Shown piece after piece: positions 44,620-53,016 of a stretch of DNA of 64,000 nucleotides (position 1 is its first letter; the number at the start of each line of letters is the position of its first letter). A program made the position numbers and the translations under genes. Under the pieces are notes generated by a model. The model saw only the letters and a program-made list of their open reading frames with translations, searched no databases and was not told the origin of the DNA. The stretch is from JBIICI01 sp044238935. GTDB lineage: Bacteria; Pseudomonadota; Alphaproteobacteria; Micavibrionales; Micavibrionaceae. The DNA lies in the NCBI GenBank assembly GCA_044238935.1, contig JBIICI010000001.1:62001-126000 (forward strand), written 5' to 3'.

Positions 44620-45726
44620 CTAATCACACGAAGAAAATGGGGCGGTTTTTAACCCCTCACAATCTTTGAATAAACGCACAGCACATTTTTTGTATGTACA
44701 TTTTGATCCACAAATCGAATCTGATTCGCTGTAGTTTTGTTTTGCTAATGCGTGATCAATCGCCTCTTTCAGCCCTTGGATAAATTTTGAGTTATCCATG
44801 ACGGTGGATACGCGCGCAAAATGATGGATGCCCATATGCTCTGCCACTTCACGATATTCATCCTCAATTTCCACCAAGGTTTCAACATGTTCACTGACAA
44901 AAGCATGGGGGTAAATCACCACGGCTTTTTGATCGTTAGCAACTTTTTGTAACGCCTCTTCGGTGGAGGGGCCAATCCATTTTAACGGCCCCACACGGCT
45001 TTGATAACAAATTTGCCAATCTAATGGCTGACCTTGGAGTAAATCCCCAATCCGTAAGGCTAATAAATCCGCCATTTTTTGCGCGCTTTGTTCGCATTGA
45101 TGTTGATATGGATCACCGGCTTTGATAATTTTTTCAGGTAATCCATGCGCTGAAAACAGCATACGCGGCAAAGCTTTTGCCTCCTTTGCCATCGCGCGAT
45201 ATGTTGTTTCAATATGATCCAATGAGGCTTGCAAAAACCCATCTGCATAGGGGTAACAGCAAATCAATTTTGTCGGAATTTTCGTCTTTTTATTCTGCAT
45301 CAAATTTTGCCATTCCTGCACTGATGATCCCGTGGTGGTGGTTGAAAATTGGGGGTACAGGGGTAATAAAATAATTTGCTCCATTCCATCAGCGATGACT
45401 TGGTCAATCACTGCATCTGCCCGTGGGTGCCAATAACGCATGGAAACATACACTTTAAAATTCTCAGGCAAAATCGCTTGCAGTGCATCGGCTTGTTTTT
45501 GTGTATTGGCAAGCAATGGCGAACAGAATCCTAATTTCGCATAGCTTTCCAACGCTTCGGCTTTTGATCGTTTATTTGCAATCAAACTGGCAATTAAAAA
45601 CCGAATCGGCTTTGGCGCACCAATGATATTTTTATCCATAAAGAAATTCATCAAAAACGGCTTAATCGACTCCTTACGATCGGGCCCACCAAGGTTTAAG
45701 AGGATAATAGCGGTTTTTTTCTGCAT
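44620..45726 (-). CDS. hemH: Ferrochelatase with C-terminal cysteine-rich extension
   Basis: The 368-residue enzyme inserts ferrous iron into protoporphyrin IX, the last step of heme synthesis. LLNLGGPDRKESIKPFL opens it; YVSMRYWHP and the catalytic histidine in LLFSAHGLPEKII follow, with the product/metal-side glutamate in the later core. The last 30 residues hold five cysteines (339, 343, 348, 356, 367). Caulobacter and mycobacterial ferrochelatases bind a [2Fe-2S] cluster, so a cluster here is plausible, though the Cys spacing should be compared. Its ATG overlaps the hemE stop codon by one base, indicating coupled translation. Confidence 0.95.
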   Translation of the reverse strand: MQKKTAIILLNLGGPDRKESIKPFLMNFFMDKNIIGAPKPIRFLIASLIANKRSKAEALESYAKLGFCSPLLANTQKQADALQAILPENFKVYVSMRYWHPRADAVIDQVIADGMEQIILLPLYPQFSTTTTGSSVQEWQNLMQNKKTKIPTKLICCYPYADGFLQASLDHIETTYRAMAKEAKALPRMLFSAHGLPEKIIKAGDPYQHQCEQSAQKMADLLALRIGDLLQGQPLDWQICYQSRVGPLKWIGPSTEEALQKVANDQKAVVIYPHAFVSEHVETLVEIEDEYREVAEHMGIHHFARVSTVMDNSKFIQGLKEAIDHALAKQNYSESDSICGSKCTYKKCAVRLFKDCEGLKTAPFSSCD

Positions 45727-46760
45727 TATTTTATTTTCCGTAATGTATTAATAACGTAGTTCACATGCTCAGGATTGGTCAAACGATCAACGCCATGGCC
45801 TAAATTTAAAATATGGCGATGGGGATCTAAAGTTTCAAGTAAGGTTTTTAATCGTGCCTTCAACGCATCACCCCCTGCCAACAGGGCGGCTGGGTCAAGA
45901 TTGCCCTGCACAGGCATAATCTCTTGCCAAGATTTCATCATGTCCACAGGCACATTATGATCACATGCAATCGCTGTAATGCCTGAATTTTGAATGTAAT
46001 CTTGATATAAAAATCCTGCGCCTTTTGGTAAGCCAATAATGGGCATCTTTGGAAATTCAGATTTTATCGCCGCACATATTTTTGCCGCGGGTTTAATCAC
46101 CCAACGCTGAAATTCTTGTTCATCCAATAGACCTGACCAGCTATCAAATAATTTAACAGCCTCCACCCCTGCTTTAATTTGGTTTTTTAAATAAAGGATT
46201 GTCGCATCAGTTACAAAATCGACAAGCTGTTGGAATTTTTCAGGATTTTGCATGGCAGCTTGACGGACATAGAGAAAATCTTTGCTTCCCCCCCCTTCCA
46301 TCATATAGCAAATCACCGTCCACGGCGCACCTGCAAAACCAATATGGGCGGTTTGATGAAATTCTTCTTTATCCAAAGCCTCACGCACACCACTGACGGT
46401 TTGATAGACAGGATTTAAAATCGAATCAAATTGATCATAAGATAAAATCTCTTTCCAATTATCCAAAGTAATGGGTTTTAAAGAGGGGCCTTTGCCGGAT
46501 TCAAACCAGACGTCTTGACCCAGCGCGTGGGGGATCACCAAAATATCACTGAATAAAATCGCCCCATCCATTTCAAAGCGGCGAATCGGTTGCATGGTAA
46601 TTTCAATGGCGAGTTTTGGATTATACACCATTTCCAAAAAACCACCTGCCTCAGTACGCAAAGCCCGATATTCAGGCAAATATCGCCCTGCTTGCCGCAT
46701 CATCCAAATCGGACGGCGTGCAGGAATTTTTTGGGTTAAGACAGATATTAACGGTTTCAT
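45726..46760 (-). CDS. hemE: Uroporphyrinogen decarboxylase
   Basis: The ATG at 46760 gives a 344-residue enzyme that starts like the family (MKPLISVL); an in-frame ATG at 46802 would add 14 atypical residues. HemE decarboxylates uroporphyrinogen III to coproporphyrinogen III. The signature PIWMMRQAGRYLPEYR, the catalytic aspartate in ILFSDILVIP and the GFAGAPWTVICYM, FDSWSGLL and LNLGHGVDRLTNPEHV segments are present. It is cotranscribed with hemH. Its upstream flank is the candidate origin; hemE borders the origin in Caulobacter and Rickettsia. Confidence 0.96.
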   Translation of the reverse strand: MKPLISVLTQKIPARRPIWMMRQAGRYLPEYRALRTEAGGFLEMVYNPKLAIEITMQPIRRFEMDGAILFSDILVIPHALGQDVWFESGKGPSLKPITLDNWKEILSYDQFDSILNPVYQTVSGVREALDKEEFHQTAHIGFAGAPWTVICYMMEGGGSKDFLYVRQAAMQNPEKFQQLVDFVTDATILYLKNQIKAGVEAVKLFDSWSGLLDEQEFQRWVIKPAAKICAAIKSEFPKMPIIGLPKGAGFLYQDYIQNSGITAIACDHNVPVDMMKSWQEIMPVQGNLDPAALLAGGDALKARLKTLLETLDPHRHILNLGHGVDRLTNPEHVNYVINTLRKIK

Positions 46761-46802
46761 AAGAATTTCAAGATTAGAATGAGGAAAGATTTTAAGGATC
46801 AT

Positions 46803-47194
46803 ATCGTATAAAAAATGATTCTTACAATCCCTTAATTACGCCCTGAAATTTTACAGTCCTTAAATAATATTTAATTTATTTAAAGAAATTGTTGTTCTTT
46901 GTAGGGGGTGTGGATAATGGGGATAATTTTTATCCCTGATTTTATCCCCAAATTTATCATCTTGAAAAATCCATAGAGTCAAAGAGTTAAAATTTTTATC
47001 CCGATCATGGGTGTAAATTTTATCAACGATCCATAAATGTATAATCAGCTTCATATTTTGTTTATGAACTGTGTGTAAGATGATCATCGATATACAGGAC
47101 GATTTATCCCTTGGAAAGGTCACAGGCTTATCCACAAAACCGTCCCCAATTTTTTTAAAACCATAATGCAAGATGCGGATCTTAAAATAAGAAT
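46803..47194. other. oriC: Candidate chromosomal replication origin (oriC)
   Basis: This 392-bp gene-free stretch lies between hemE and an RP001-position gene. Two perfect DnaA boxes (TTATCCACA) are seen, inverted at 46909-46917 and direct at 47128-47136. Near-matches (TTATCCCCA, TTATCCCTG, TTATCCCGA, TTATCCCTT, TTATCAACG) occur at 46918-46926 (inverted), 46930-46938, 46942-46950, 46996-47004, 47020-47028 and 47104-47112. A strongly AT-rich tract (46860-46890), suited to unwinding, carries a CtrA-type site. GANTC methylation sites lie at 46817 and 46976. The gidAB-parAB locus 20 kb away fits an origin-proximal region. Confidence 0.85.
46860..46874. promoter_or_regulatory. Candidate CtrA box within oriC
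   Basis: TTAA-ATAATAT-TTAA fits the CtrA consensus TTAA-N7-TTAA. It sits at the hemE-proximal AT-rich edge of the origin. In Caulobacter, CtrA bound at the origin blocks initiation in swarmer cells. Because the surrounding DNA is very AT-rich, a chance match is possible. Confidence 0.45.
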
Positions 47195-47818
47195 ATGATT
47201 TTTCACAAAGACTTTAAACGCCTTCCCACCAATGATTTATCCATCATATGGCCACAGGTGCAGAAATATTTTTCTGAATTACCCGATTTAAATCAAGATT
47301 TGGTCGTTTTTGGACGAGATGTTGCCTTTTATCCAGATTATAAAATCTTGGAAATTGCCTCTCAACAAACATTACCTGCAACGGTTCATTATGTTTTATA
47401 TCATAAAGAAAAAAATCATTTTGTGCGTTTAGATTGGTCAATTGATGCGATTTTATCGTTAAATCAAATTGCCCCCCTGAATTTAAATGATGATAATATT
47501 TTAGATTATGTTGAATATTATTACATGACCACCACATCGGCGCACGGCATGTTAGCATTGATCAATAATATTGACGATATTATTTGGAACGAAGATCCCC
47601 CCTTACAGGTGCGCCGTGAAATCATGAAAATGATTATTCCATTGACGATTACAGAATTTACCCATGATGGATATTGGATGTTACGCGCAAGCTTTTTACA
47701 CCGTCAATCTTTGTTCCAAGCAGATTTGAAATTACATTCAGATGGCACAATCATCAGCTATAATCACGAACTTATCCTTGAGGATTTACCCGTGATGGAT
47801 ATTATTTTGGGGCAATAA
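47195..47818 (+). CDS. Conserved hypothetical protein in the RP001 position beside oriC
   Basis: The 207-residue protein has no motif I recognise. It is soluble in appearance (no signal peptide or membrane helix), rich in Asp, Leu and Ile, and contains FVRLDWSIDAILSLNQI and PLQVRREIMKMIIPLT. In Rickettsia and Caulobacter the origin is flanked by hemE on one side and a conserved hypothetical gene (RP001) on the other. Position and strand fit that gene here, but I cannot confirm homology from memory. It reads away from the origin, and its promoter must lie within oriC. Confidence 0.7.
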   Translation: MIFHKDFKRLPTNDLSIIWPQVQKYFSELPDLNQDLVVFGRDVAFYPDYKILEIASQQTLPATVHYVLYHKEKNHFVRLDWSIDAILSLNQIAPLNLNDDNILDYVEYYYMTTTSAHGMLALINNIDDIIWNEDPPLQVRREIMKMIIPLTITEFTHDGYWMLRASFLHRQSLFQADLKLHSDGTIISYNHELILEDLPVMDIILGQ

Positions 47819-48018
47819 TTGTTTAGTTATTCAAATATTTTTTCAACCTTTTATCAAGCATTTTTTGAACACAAAGGGGTCTGTTAGAAAATCAAGGAAC
47901 ATAATGTTCTTTATCTTTTTTTAGTGCTCTTTAAGGATTAGAAAGAGAAAAAGATATAGACAAAAATTATTTAATACCTTATGGTGATTTCCTATATAAA
48001 ATAAGGAGGGAAATTACC

Positions 48019-48363
48019 ATGAGACCAAAAATTATAAAGAAATTTGGATTAGAATTATCTGTGCAAAGAGTCTATGATTTAGAGAGTAAAAAACGACAGT
48101 TTGCTGTTAGTTTTCATTTTAATGAAGCTGGACAAACATTTATTGGAATTGACAAAAATCTACGAAGTGCAGTAGAGAATTTTACTGAAGCCTGTGTTGT
48201 AGGACGCTTTCTAAACAAAGCCCCTATAGACATCTATGAAATTTTTTCTTGTAGCGAAGTAGCTGTACCAAGAAACAATATCTTTGGTTATCAAATCCGT
48301 AAATTTTTTGGTCTCCCTTACAAAGACCCAAGAGATAAAATGAAATTCTTTTATCATTCCTAA
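48019..48363 (+). CDS. Small hypothetical protein
   Basis: The 114-residue product is basic and AT-rich in codon use. It has no signal peptide, no membrane helix and no motif I recognise; the segment FHFNEAGQTFIGIDKNLRSAVENF looks like a small alpha/beta fold. A very strong ribosome-binding site (AAGGAGGGAAATTACC-ATG) supports translation. It stands alone, with 200 bp of AT-rich, gene-free DNA upstream and the convergent Nramp gene downstream. It may be a recently acquired orphan near the origin. Confidence 0.6.
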   Translation: MRPKIIKKFGLELSVQRVYDLESKKRQFAVSFHFNEAGQTFIGIDKNLRSAVENFTEACVVGRFLNKAPIDIYEIFSCSEVAVPRNNIFGYQIRKFFGLPYKDPRDKMKFFYHS

Positions 48364-48403
48364 AACGAAGAGAAGAACAGACCCCAAGCCTAAAATCTCA
48401 ACC

Positions 48404-49747
48404 CTATAAAAAAACATCAAATAATAATTTTAAATTTAATCCAATAATTACAAAAGCGCATATAAACCCCAGCGCTTTTATCCAAAATGGATTTGCGAAT
48501 TCGTGCATTTTTGCTTTTTCATTGGTAAAACGCAATAACGGCCAAATTGCAAATCCTAATTGCATGCTTAATACAACTTGGCTGGCGATAAGCAATTGGG
48601 TAATTTTGTCTTCACCAAAAAATCCAATGACAATGACCGCAGGAATAATCGCAATACAGCGTGTGATAAAACGTCGTAACCATGCAGGGATTTTGAAATT
48701 TAAAAATCCTTCCATCACAATTTGCCCTGCTAATGTCCCTGTTAGCGTAGAATTTTGACCAGAGGCCAATAAGGCCACAGCAAAAATAGTGCTGGCAAGG
48801 CCTGCCCCTAATAAAGGGGTAAGAAGTTTATGCGCATCTTGGATATCCACAATATCTTTGTACCCAGACCAATGAAAGGCGGCGGCAGATAAAATCAAAA
48901 TAGACGCATTAATGAATAAAGCAAACATCAATGCGATGGTTGAATCCAATGTTGCAAACTTAATGGCTTCCTTCTTGCCCTCTTTTGTCTGTTTAAAAGC
49001 ACGTGTTTGCACAATAGATGAATGTAAATATAAATTATGCGGCATAACTGTTGCACCCAAAATCCCAATCGCAACATAGAGCATTTCAGGATTATGCAAG
49101 ATTTCTAAATTCGGAATAAAGCCCGATGCAATGGCGTTTATATCAGGTTTGGCAAAGATTAATTCAACAACGAAACATCCTGCAATCATTAAAATTAAGC
49201 CTAAGACCAAGATTTCAATATAGCGAAATCCTTTTTTTTGTAAGTACAAAATTACAAAAACATCCAATGATGTTAAAACACAGCCCCAAAGTAAGGGTAG
49301 GCCAAATAATAATTTTAAACCAATTGCAGAACCAATCAATTCCGCCAGATCACAAGCAATAATCGCAAGTTCACACAGCATCCACAAAAACCAAACAATC
49401 GGTTTGGGATAATGATCGCGACAGGCTTGCGCCAAATCACGACCTGTGACAATCCCCAATTTTATGCATAAATGTTGTAAAAGAATGGCAATTAAATTTG
49501 AAATTAAAATCACGAATAAAAGATTATATCCAAATTGTGCCCCCCCTGCTAAATCCGTTGCCCAATTCCCCGGATCCATATATCCCACTGCAACCAATAA
49601 TCCGGGGCCTGCAAAGGCCAGCATTTTTCTAAAAAATGTTGCGCCATCAGGAACAGGAACGGAGGCATAAACTTCTGATAAGGAATTTTCGCCCTTTTCA
49701 TGGCGCCATGCTTTTTTAGATAGCGTATCAGAATGCTGATCATTCAT
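48404..49747 (-). CDS. mntH: Nramp family divalent metal transporter (MntH type)
   Basis: The 447-residue membrane protein imports divalent metals, chiefly Mn2+ and Fe2+, with protons. The metal-binding DPGN motif is in VGYMDPGNWATDLAGG (helix 1) and MPHNLYLHSSIVQTR is in helix 6; eleven hydrophobic segments are visible. The N-terminal about 40 residues are polar. The start follows CAGGAACC. It is monocistronic and divergent from sucC; the 197-bp gap should carry both promoters. No clear Mur, Fur or MntR box was recognised. Confidence 0.92.
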   Translation of the reverse strand: MNDQHSDTLSKKAWRHEKGENSLSEVYASVPVPDGATFFRKMLAFAGPGLLVAVGYMDPGNWATDLAGGAQFGYNLLFVILISNLIAILLQHLCIKLGIVTGRDLAQACRDHYPKPIVWFLWMLCELAIIACDLAELIGSAIGLKLLFGLPLLWGCVLTSLDVFVILYLQKKGFRYIEILVLGLILMIAGCFVVELIFAKPDINAIASGFIPNLEILHNPEMLYVAIGILGATVMPHNLYLHSSIVQTRAFKQTKEGKKEAIKFATLDSTIALMFALFINASILILSAAAFHWSGYKDIVDIQDAHKLLTPLLGAGLASTIFAVALLASGQNSTLTGTLAGQIVMEGFLNFKIPAWLRRFITRCIAIIPAVIVIGFFGEDKITQLLIASQVVLSMQLGFAIWPLLRFTNEKAKMHEFANPFWIKALGFICAFVIIGLNLKLLFDVFL

Positions 49748-49944
49748 AAATTTAGGTTCCTGAGATTTAAGATCTGATTTCGGATTGGATGTGTTTTAAT
49801 ATAGCATAGACATAAATATTTCCAATGACCATTGTAATATAGAGATAGAATGGGTTTATTTTGCTTTTCCCCTCTTGCCGATATATACGAATAATGCTAA
49901 ATCTTAACCATACAGAATTAACCCACCCTATAAGGACATGATCC

Positions 49945-51147
49945 ATGAATATCCATGAATATCAGGCAAAAGAACTCTTGAAACACTATGGCGTTGCTGT
50001 TCCCGTTGGCTATCCTGCCCTAACGGTTGATGAGGCCGTGGCCGCTGCCCAAAAACTAACAACCCCTGTTTTTGTGGTGAAATCCCAAATTCATGCAGGC
50101 GGTCGTGGGGCAGGGCATTTTAAAAATAATCCCACAGGCAAAGGCGGTGTTCGCGTTGTTAAATCAGTTGATGAAGTCAAAGCTGCCGCCCAAGAGATGT
50201 TAAACCAAATCTTGGTGACCAAACAAACAGGGGCTGAGGGCAAAGAAGTTCAGCGTTTATATATCGAAGAAGGCTGTAACATTGCCCGTGAACTCTATTG
50301 CGGTATTTTACTGGATCGCGCCACATCGCGCGTGACCTTTATGGTTTCCACCGAAGGCGGTATGGATATTGAAGAGGTCGCCCATCACCACCCTGAAAAA
50401 ATTATCAAGGTTGCTATTGATCCTGCCACAGGGATGCAAGCCTTTCATGCGCGCAAATTAGGCTTTGCTTTGGGATTATCCGAACAAGCCATGAAAAAAT
50501 CTGTCAAATTTATGTTGGCGATGTATAAAGCCTTTGTGGATTTAGATGTGTCTATCTTGGAAGTCAACCCGTTGGTGATTACCGCAGATGAAGATGTCAT
50601 TGCCCTTGATGCAAAGATGAATTTTGATGATAATGCTTTGTTCCGTCATCCCAATGTTTTGGCACTGCGTGATATTACAGAAGAAGATGAAAATGAGCGC
50701 GAGGCCACAGATAACGAATTATCCTATGTGCGTTTAGACGGCAATATTGGCTGTATGGTCAATGGCGCAGGCTTGGCGATGGCAACGATGGATATTATTA
50801 AACTCAGCGGCGGCGAGCCTGCAAACTTCTTGGATGTTGGCGGCGGCGCCACCAAAGAACGCGTGACAAAAGCCTTTAAAATTATTCTATCTGATCCCAA
50901 CGTAAAGGGCATTTTGGTGAATATTTTCGGCGGCATTATGCGCTGTGATATTATTGCTGAGGGCGTCATTGCTGCTGCGAAAGAAGTGTCCTTAAACGTC
51001 CCCTTAGTCGTCAGATTGGAAGGCACAAATGTGGAATTGGGTAAAGAAATTTTAGCCAAATCAGGCCTACCGATTGTCTCTGCGGATAATTTGGCGGATG
51101 CAGCGGTTAAGGTTGTGGCAGCAACAAAACAGGCCATGGCGGCGTAA
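49945..51147 (+). CDS. sucC: Succinate--CoA ligase (ADP-forming) subunit beta
   Basis: The 400-residue ATP-grasp subunit works with SucD in the TCA cycle to make ATP (or GTP) from succinyl-CoA. MNIHEYQAKELLKHYGV opens it; VVKSQIHAGGRGAGHFK holds the nucleotide-binding Lys, and LEVNPLVI, LDAKMNFDDNALFRHP, FLDVGGGA and NIFGGIMRCDIIAEG are all present. It is slightly longer than the 388 residues of E. coli. Unusually, sucD does not follow directly: a 1.7-kb AlbA_2 gene is in between. The gap upstream holds a plausible promoter around TTGCCG (near 49877). Confidence 0.96.
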   Translation: MNIHEYQAKELLKHYGVAVPVGYPALTVDEAVAAAQKLTTPVFVVKSQIHAGGRGAGHFKNNPTGKGGVRVVKSVDEVKAAAQEMLNQILVTKQTGAEGKEVQRLYIEEGCNIARELYCGILLDRATSRVTFMVSTEGGMDIEEVAHHHPEKIIKVAIDPATGMQAFHARKLGFALGLSEQAMKKSVKFMLAMYKAFVDLDVSILEVNPLVITADEDVIALDAKMNFDDNALFRHPNVLALRDITEEDENEREATDNELSYVRLDGNIGCMVNGAGLAMATMDIIKLSGGEPANFLDVGGGATKERVTKAFKIILSDPNVKGILVNIFGGIMRCDIIAEGVIAAAKEVSLNVPLVVRLEGTNVELGKEILAKSGLPIVSADNLADAAVKVVAATKQAMAA

Positions 51148-51161
51148 AATAGGATTATGAA

Positions 51162-52856
51162 GTGGATCAATCTGCATTAAAAAATCTCCTTCATCAACTT
51201 ATCGCAAAAGGCGAAAATGAAACGGTTGATTTTAAGAGAACAGCCGATACAGATAAGATTGGTCGTTATTTTTCGGCACTTTCTAATGAAGCTAATCTTC
51301 AAAATCTTGATACAGCTTGGTTAATTTTGGGGGTTGATGATAAAAGTCGTGATCTAATCGGATGTTCGGCTTATCTTGATAATGAGAGTCGTACAGAGCT
51401 TAAGAAAAAAATTGCACAAAACTTATCACCACCTTCTATGAATTTCAGGAATATCCACATTCTTGAAATAGATCAAAAAAAGATCATTTTGCTCTTTGAG
51501 ATTCCACCTGCTCCTCTTGGCATCCCTGTATTTTGGAAAAAAGTTGCATATGCGCGTAGTGGCGATAGTATTGATAATCTTTCAATAGGCAAGCAGGATC
51601 AAATTCGAAACCAAGAACCAATAGATTGGTCATCTGAAATTGTACCTGAGGCAACATTAGAAGATTTAGATGAAGAAGCCGTACAAAAAGCACGACACAT
51701 TTTCGCTCAGAAAAACCCTAATTTTAATGATAATGATGTAAAAGATTGGGCAACTCAGATTTTCTTGGATCGTGCCCATCTTACGCGTCAAGGAAAAATC
51801 ACAAAATCAACTTTACTATTATTGGGAAAAGCAGAATCATCATCTTTGCTTTCTCCGCATCCTGCACGAATAACATGGAAATTGGAAGATCACATTCCAG
51901 ATTATGCACATTTTGATCCTCCGTTTCTTTTATCTGTTGCTAAACTCTATCAAAAGATCCGTAATCGCCAAATCAGTCTTTTACCAAGAAACCAGCTTTT
52001 ATCCGTTCAGATACAGCAATATGACCAAAAAGTTATATTAGAAGCTCTTAATAATTGTATCGCGCATCAGGATTACAGAAAAAATGCTCGTATTATCGTT
52101 CATGAAAAACCAGATAAACTGATTTTTATAAATTCTGGATCGTTTTTTGATCGACACCCTAATGATTACATAGAGGGAGATTCAATTCCCCTGAAATACC
52201 GTAATTCTTTTCTAACAAAATCAATGAGTGTATTAGGGATGATTGATACAGTCGGATACGGTATTTATCAAATCCATAAAATACAACGACAACGGCATTT
52301 ACCGATGCCAGATTATGATTTATCCGAGGCTGACAAGGTTTCTTTAACAATTTATGGCAATGTAATTGATAGCGCATATAGCCAGCTTTTGATGGAAAAT
52401 ACAGATCTTTCACTCTTGGAAATTATCTCTCTTGATCGGCTACAGAAAAAAAGACCTATTTCTGCTGAAATGACTGCTCAACTCAAACGTAAAGGGCTTA
52501 TAGAAGGAAGAAAGCCAAATTTTTATATTGCCCCTTCTATTGCTAAAACCAAAGAAGATCGTACGCGATATATGATGGAGCGTTCGATTGATGATAATCA
52601 CTATAAAAAACTTATTTTAGATTATCTAAAAAAATTCAAGGCGGCCTCAAAAAATGATTTAGACGACTTTTTAAAGCTAAAAATCAGCGATCGCTTAAAT
52701 GATGCACAAAAAATAAAGAAAATCGCTAACTTATTAACTAGCCTAAGGCGTGAGGGCGTAATTTATAATAATGGCAGTAAAAAATACCCATCTTGGAAAA
52801 TATCAAAAAATGATAAATTGCAGAATAAAAGAGGCGAATTGCAGAATAAAAAATGA
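51162..52856 (+). CDS. AlbA_2/Schlafen-type ATP-binding protein inserted between sucC and sucD
   Basis: The 564-residue product starts with a GTG (51162) 14 bases after sucC. An N-terminal AlbA_2 domain (about 10-130) has GENETVDFKRTAD and AWLILGVDD. A GHKL-type ATPase module of the RecG-like C-terminal kind (about 280-400) has EALNNCIAHQDY, KLIFINSG and GMIDTVGYGI. A winged-helix-like C-terminus and a final KLQNKRGELQNKK tail follow. Family members are described as transcription regulators or defence-associated proteins; function here is unknown. It splits a TCA-cycle pair, is more AT-rich than its neighbours and ends in repeats that continue past its stop, all hinting at recent acquisition. 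Confidence 0.8.
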   Translation: MDQSALKNLLHQLIAKGENETVDFKRTADTDKIGRYFSALSNEANLQNLDTAWLILGVDDKSRDLIGCSAYLDNESRTELKKKIAQNLSPPSMNFRNIHILEIDQKKIILLFEIPPAPLGIPVFWKKVAYARSGDSIDNLSIGKQDQIRNQEPIDWSSEIVPEATLEDLDEEAVQKARHIFAQKNPNFNDNDVKDWATQIFLDRAHLTRQGKITKSTLLLLGKAESSSLLSPHPARITWKLEDHIPDYAHFDPPFLLSVAKLYQKIRNRQISLLPRNQLLSVQIQQYDQKVILEALNNCIAHQDYRKNARIIVHEKPDKLIFINSGSFFDRHPNDYIEGDSIPLKYRNSFLTKSMSVLGMIDTVGYGIYQIHKIQRQRHLPMPDYDLSEADKVSLTIYGNVIDSAYSQLLMENTDLSLLEIISLDRLQKKRPISAEMTAQLKRKGLIEGRKPNFYIAPSIAKTKEDRTRYMMERSIDDNHYKKLILDYLKKFKAASKNDLDDFLKLKISDRLNDAQKIKKIANLLTSLRREGVIYNNGSKKYPSWKISKNDKLQNKRGELQNKK

Positions 52857-52928
52857 ATTATATCGTTGTATATCATATAGTTAAGTCTTTAAATTGCAGA
52901 ATAAAAGAGGTGAATTGCAGAATAAAAA
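52816..52928 (+). repeat. Four copies of AATTGCAGAATAAAA across the end of the AlbA_2 gene
   Basis: A 38-bp unit at 52816-52853 recurs at 52891-52928 with one C/T change, 75 bp (25 codons) apart and in the same frame. Each unit is itself two copies of AATTGCAGAATAAAA spaced 21 bp. The first unit encodes the C-terminal LQNKRGE-LQNK heptads; the second follows the stop codon and would encode the same heptads if read. Confidence 0.9.
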
Positions 52929-53016
52929 CGTCTTAAGTCTTGCTCTTTTGGATTTATTCCCTTAAGTTATAAGCACATATCTTTTATATAATTTACTGCA
53001 TTTAAGGATCATCATC

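Noticed and set aside
46860..47171. Minus-strand open frame of 103 codons across the oriC region
   Set aside because: It covers the DnaA-box cluster, has no ribosome-binding site or protein motif, and its sequence is what TTATCCCC-like boxes would encode by chance.
52816..52928. Possible CRISPR array
   Set aside because: Only two long units with one spacer; the units are partly coding and no cas genes are present.
51162..52928. AlbA_2 gene as an insertion sequence
   Set aside because: No transposase, no terminal inverted repeats and no target-site duplication could be seen.
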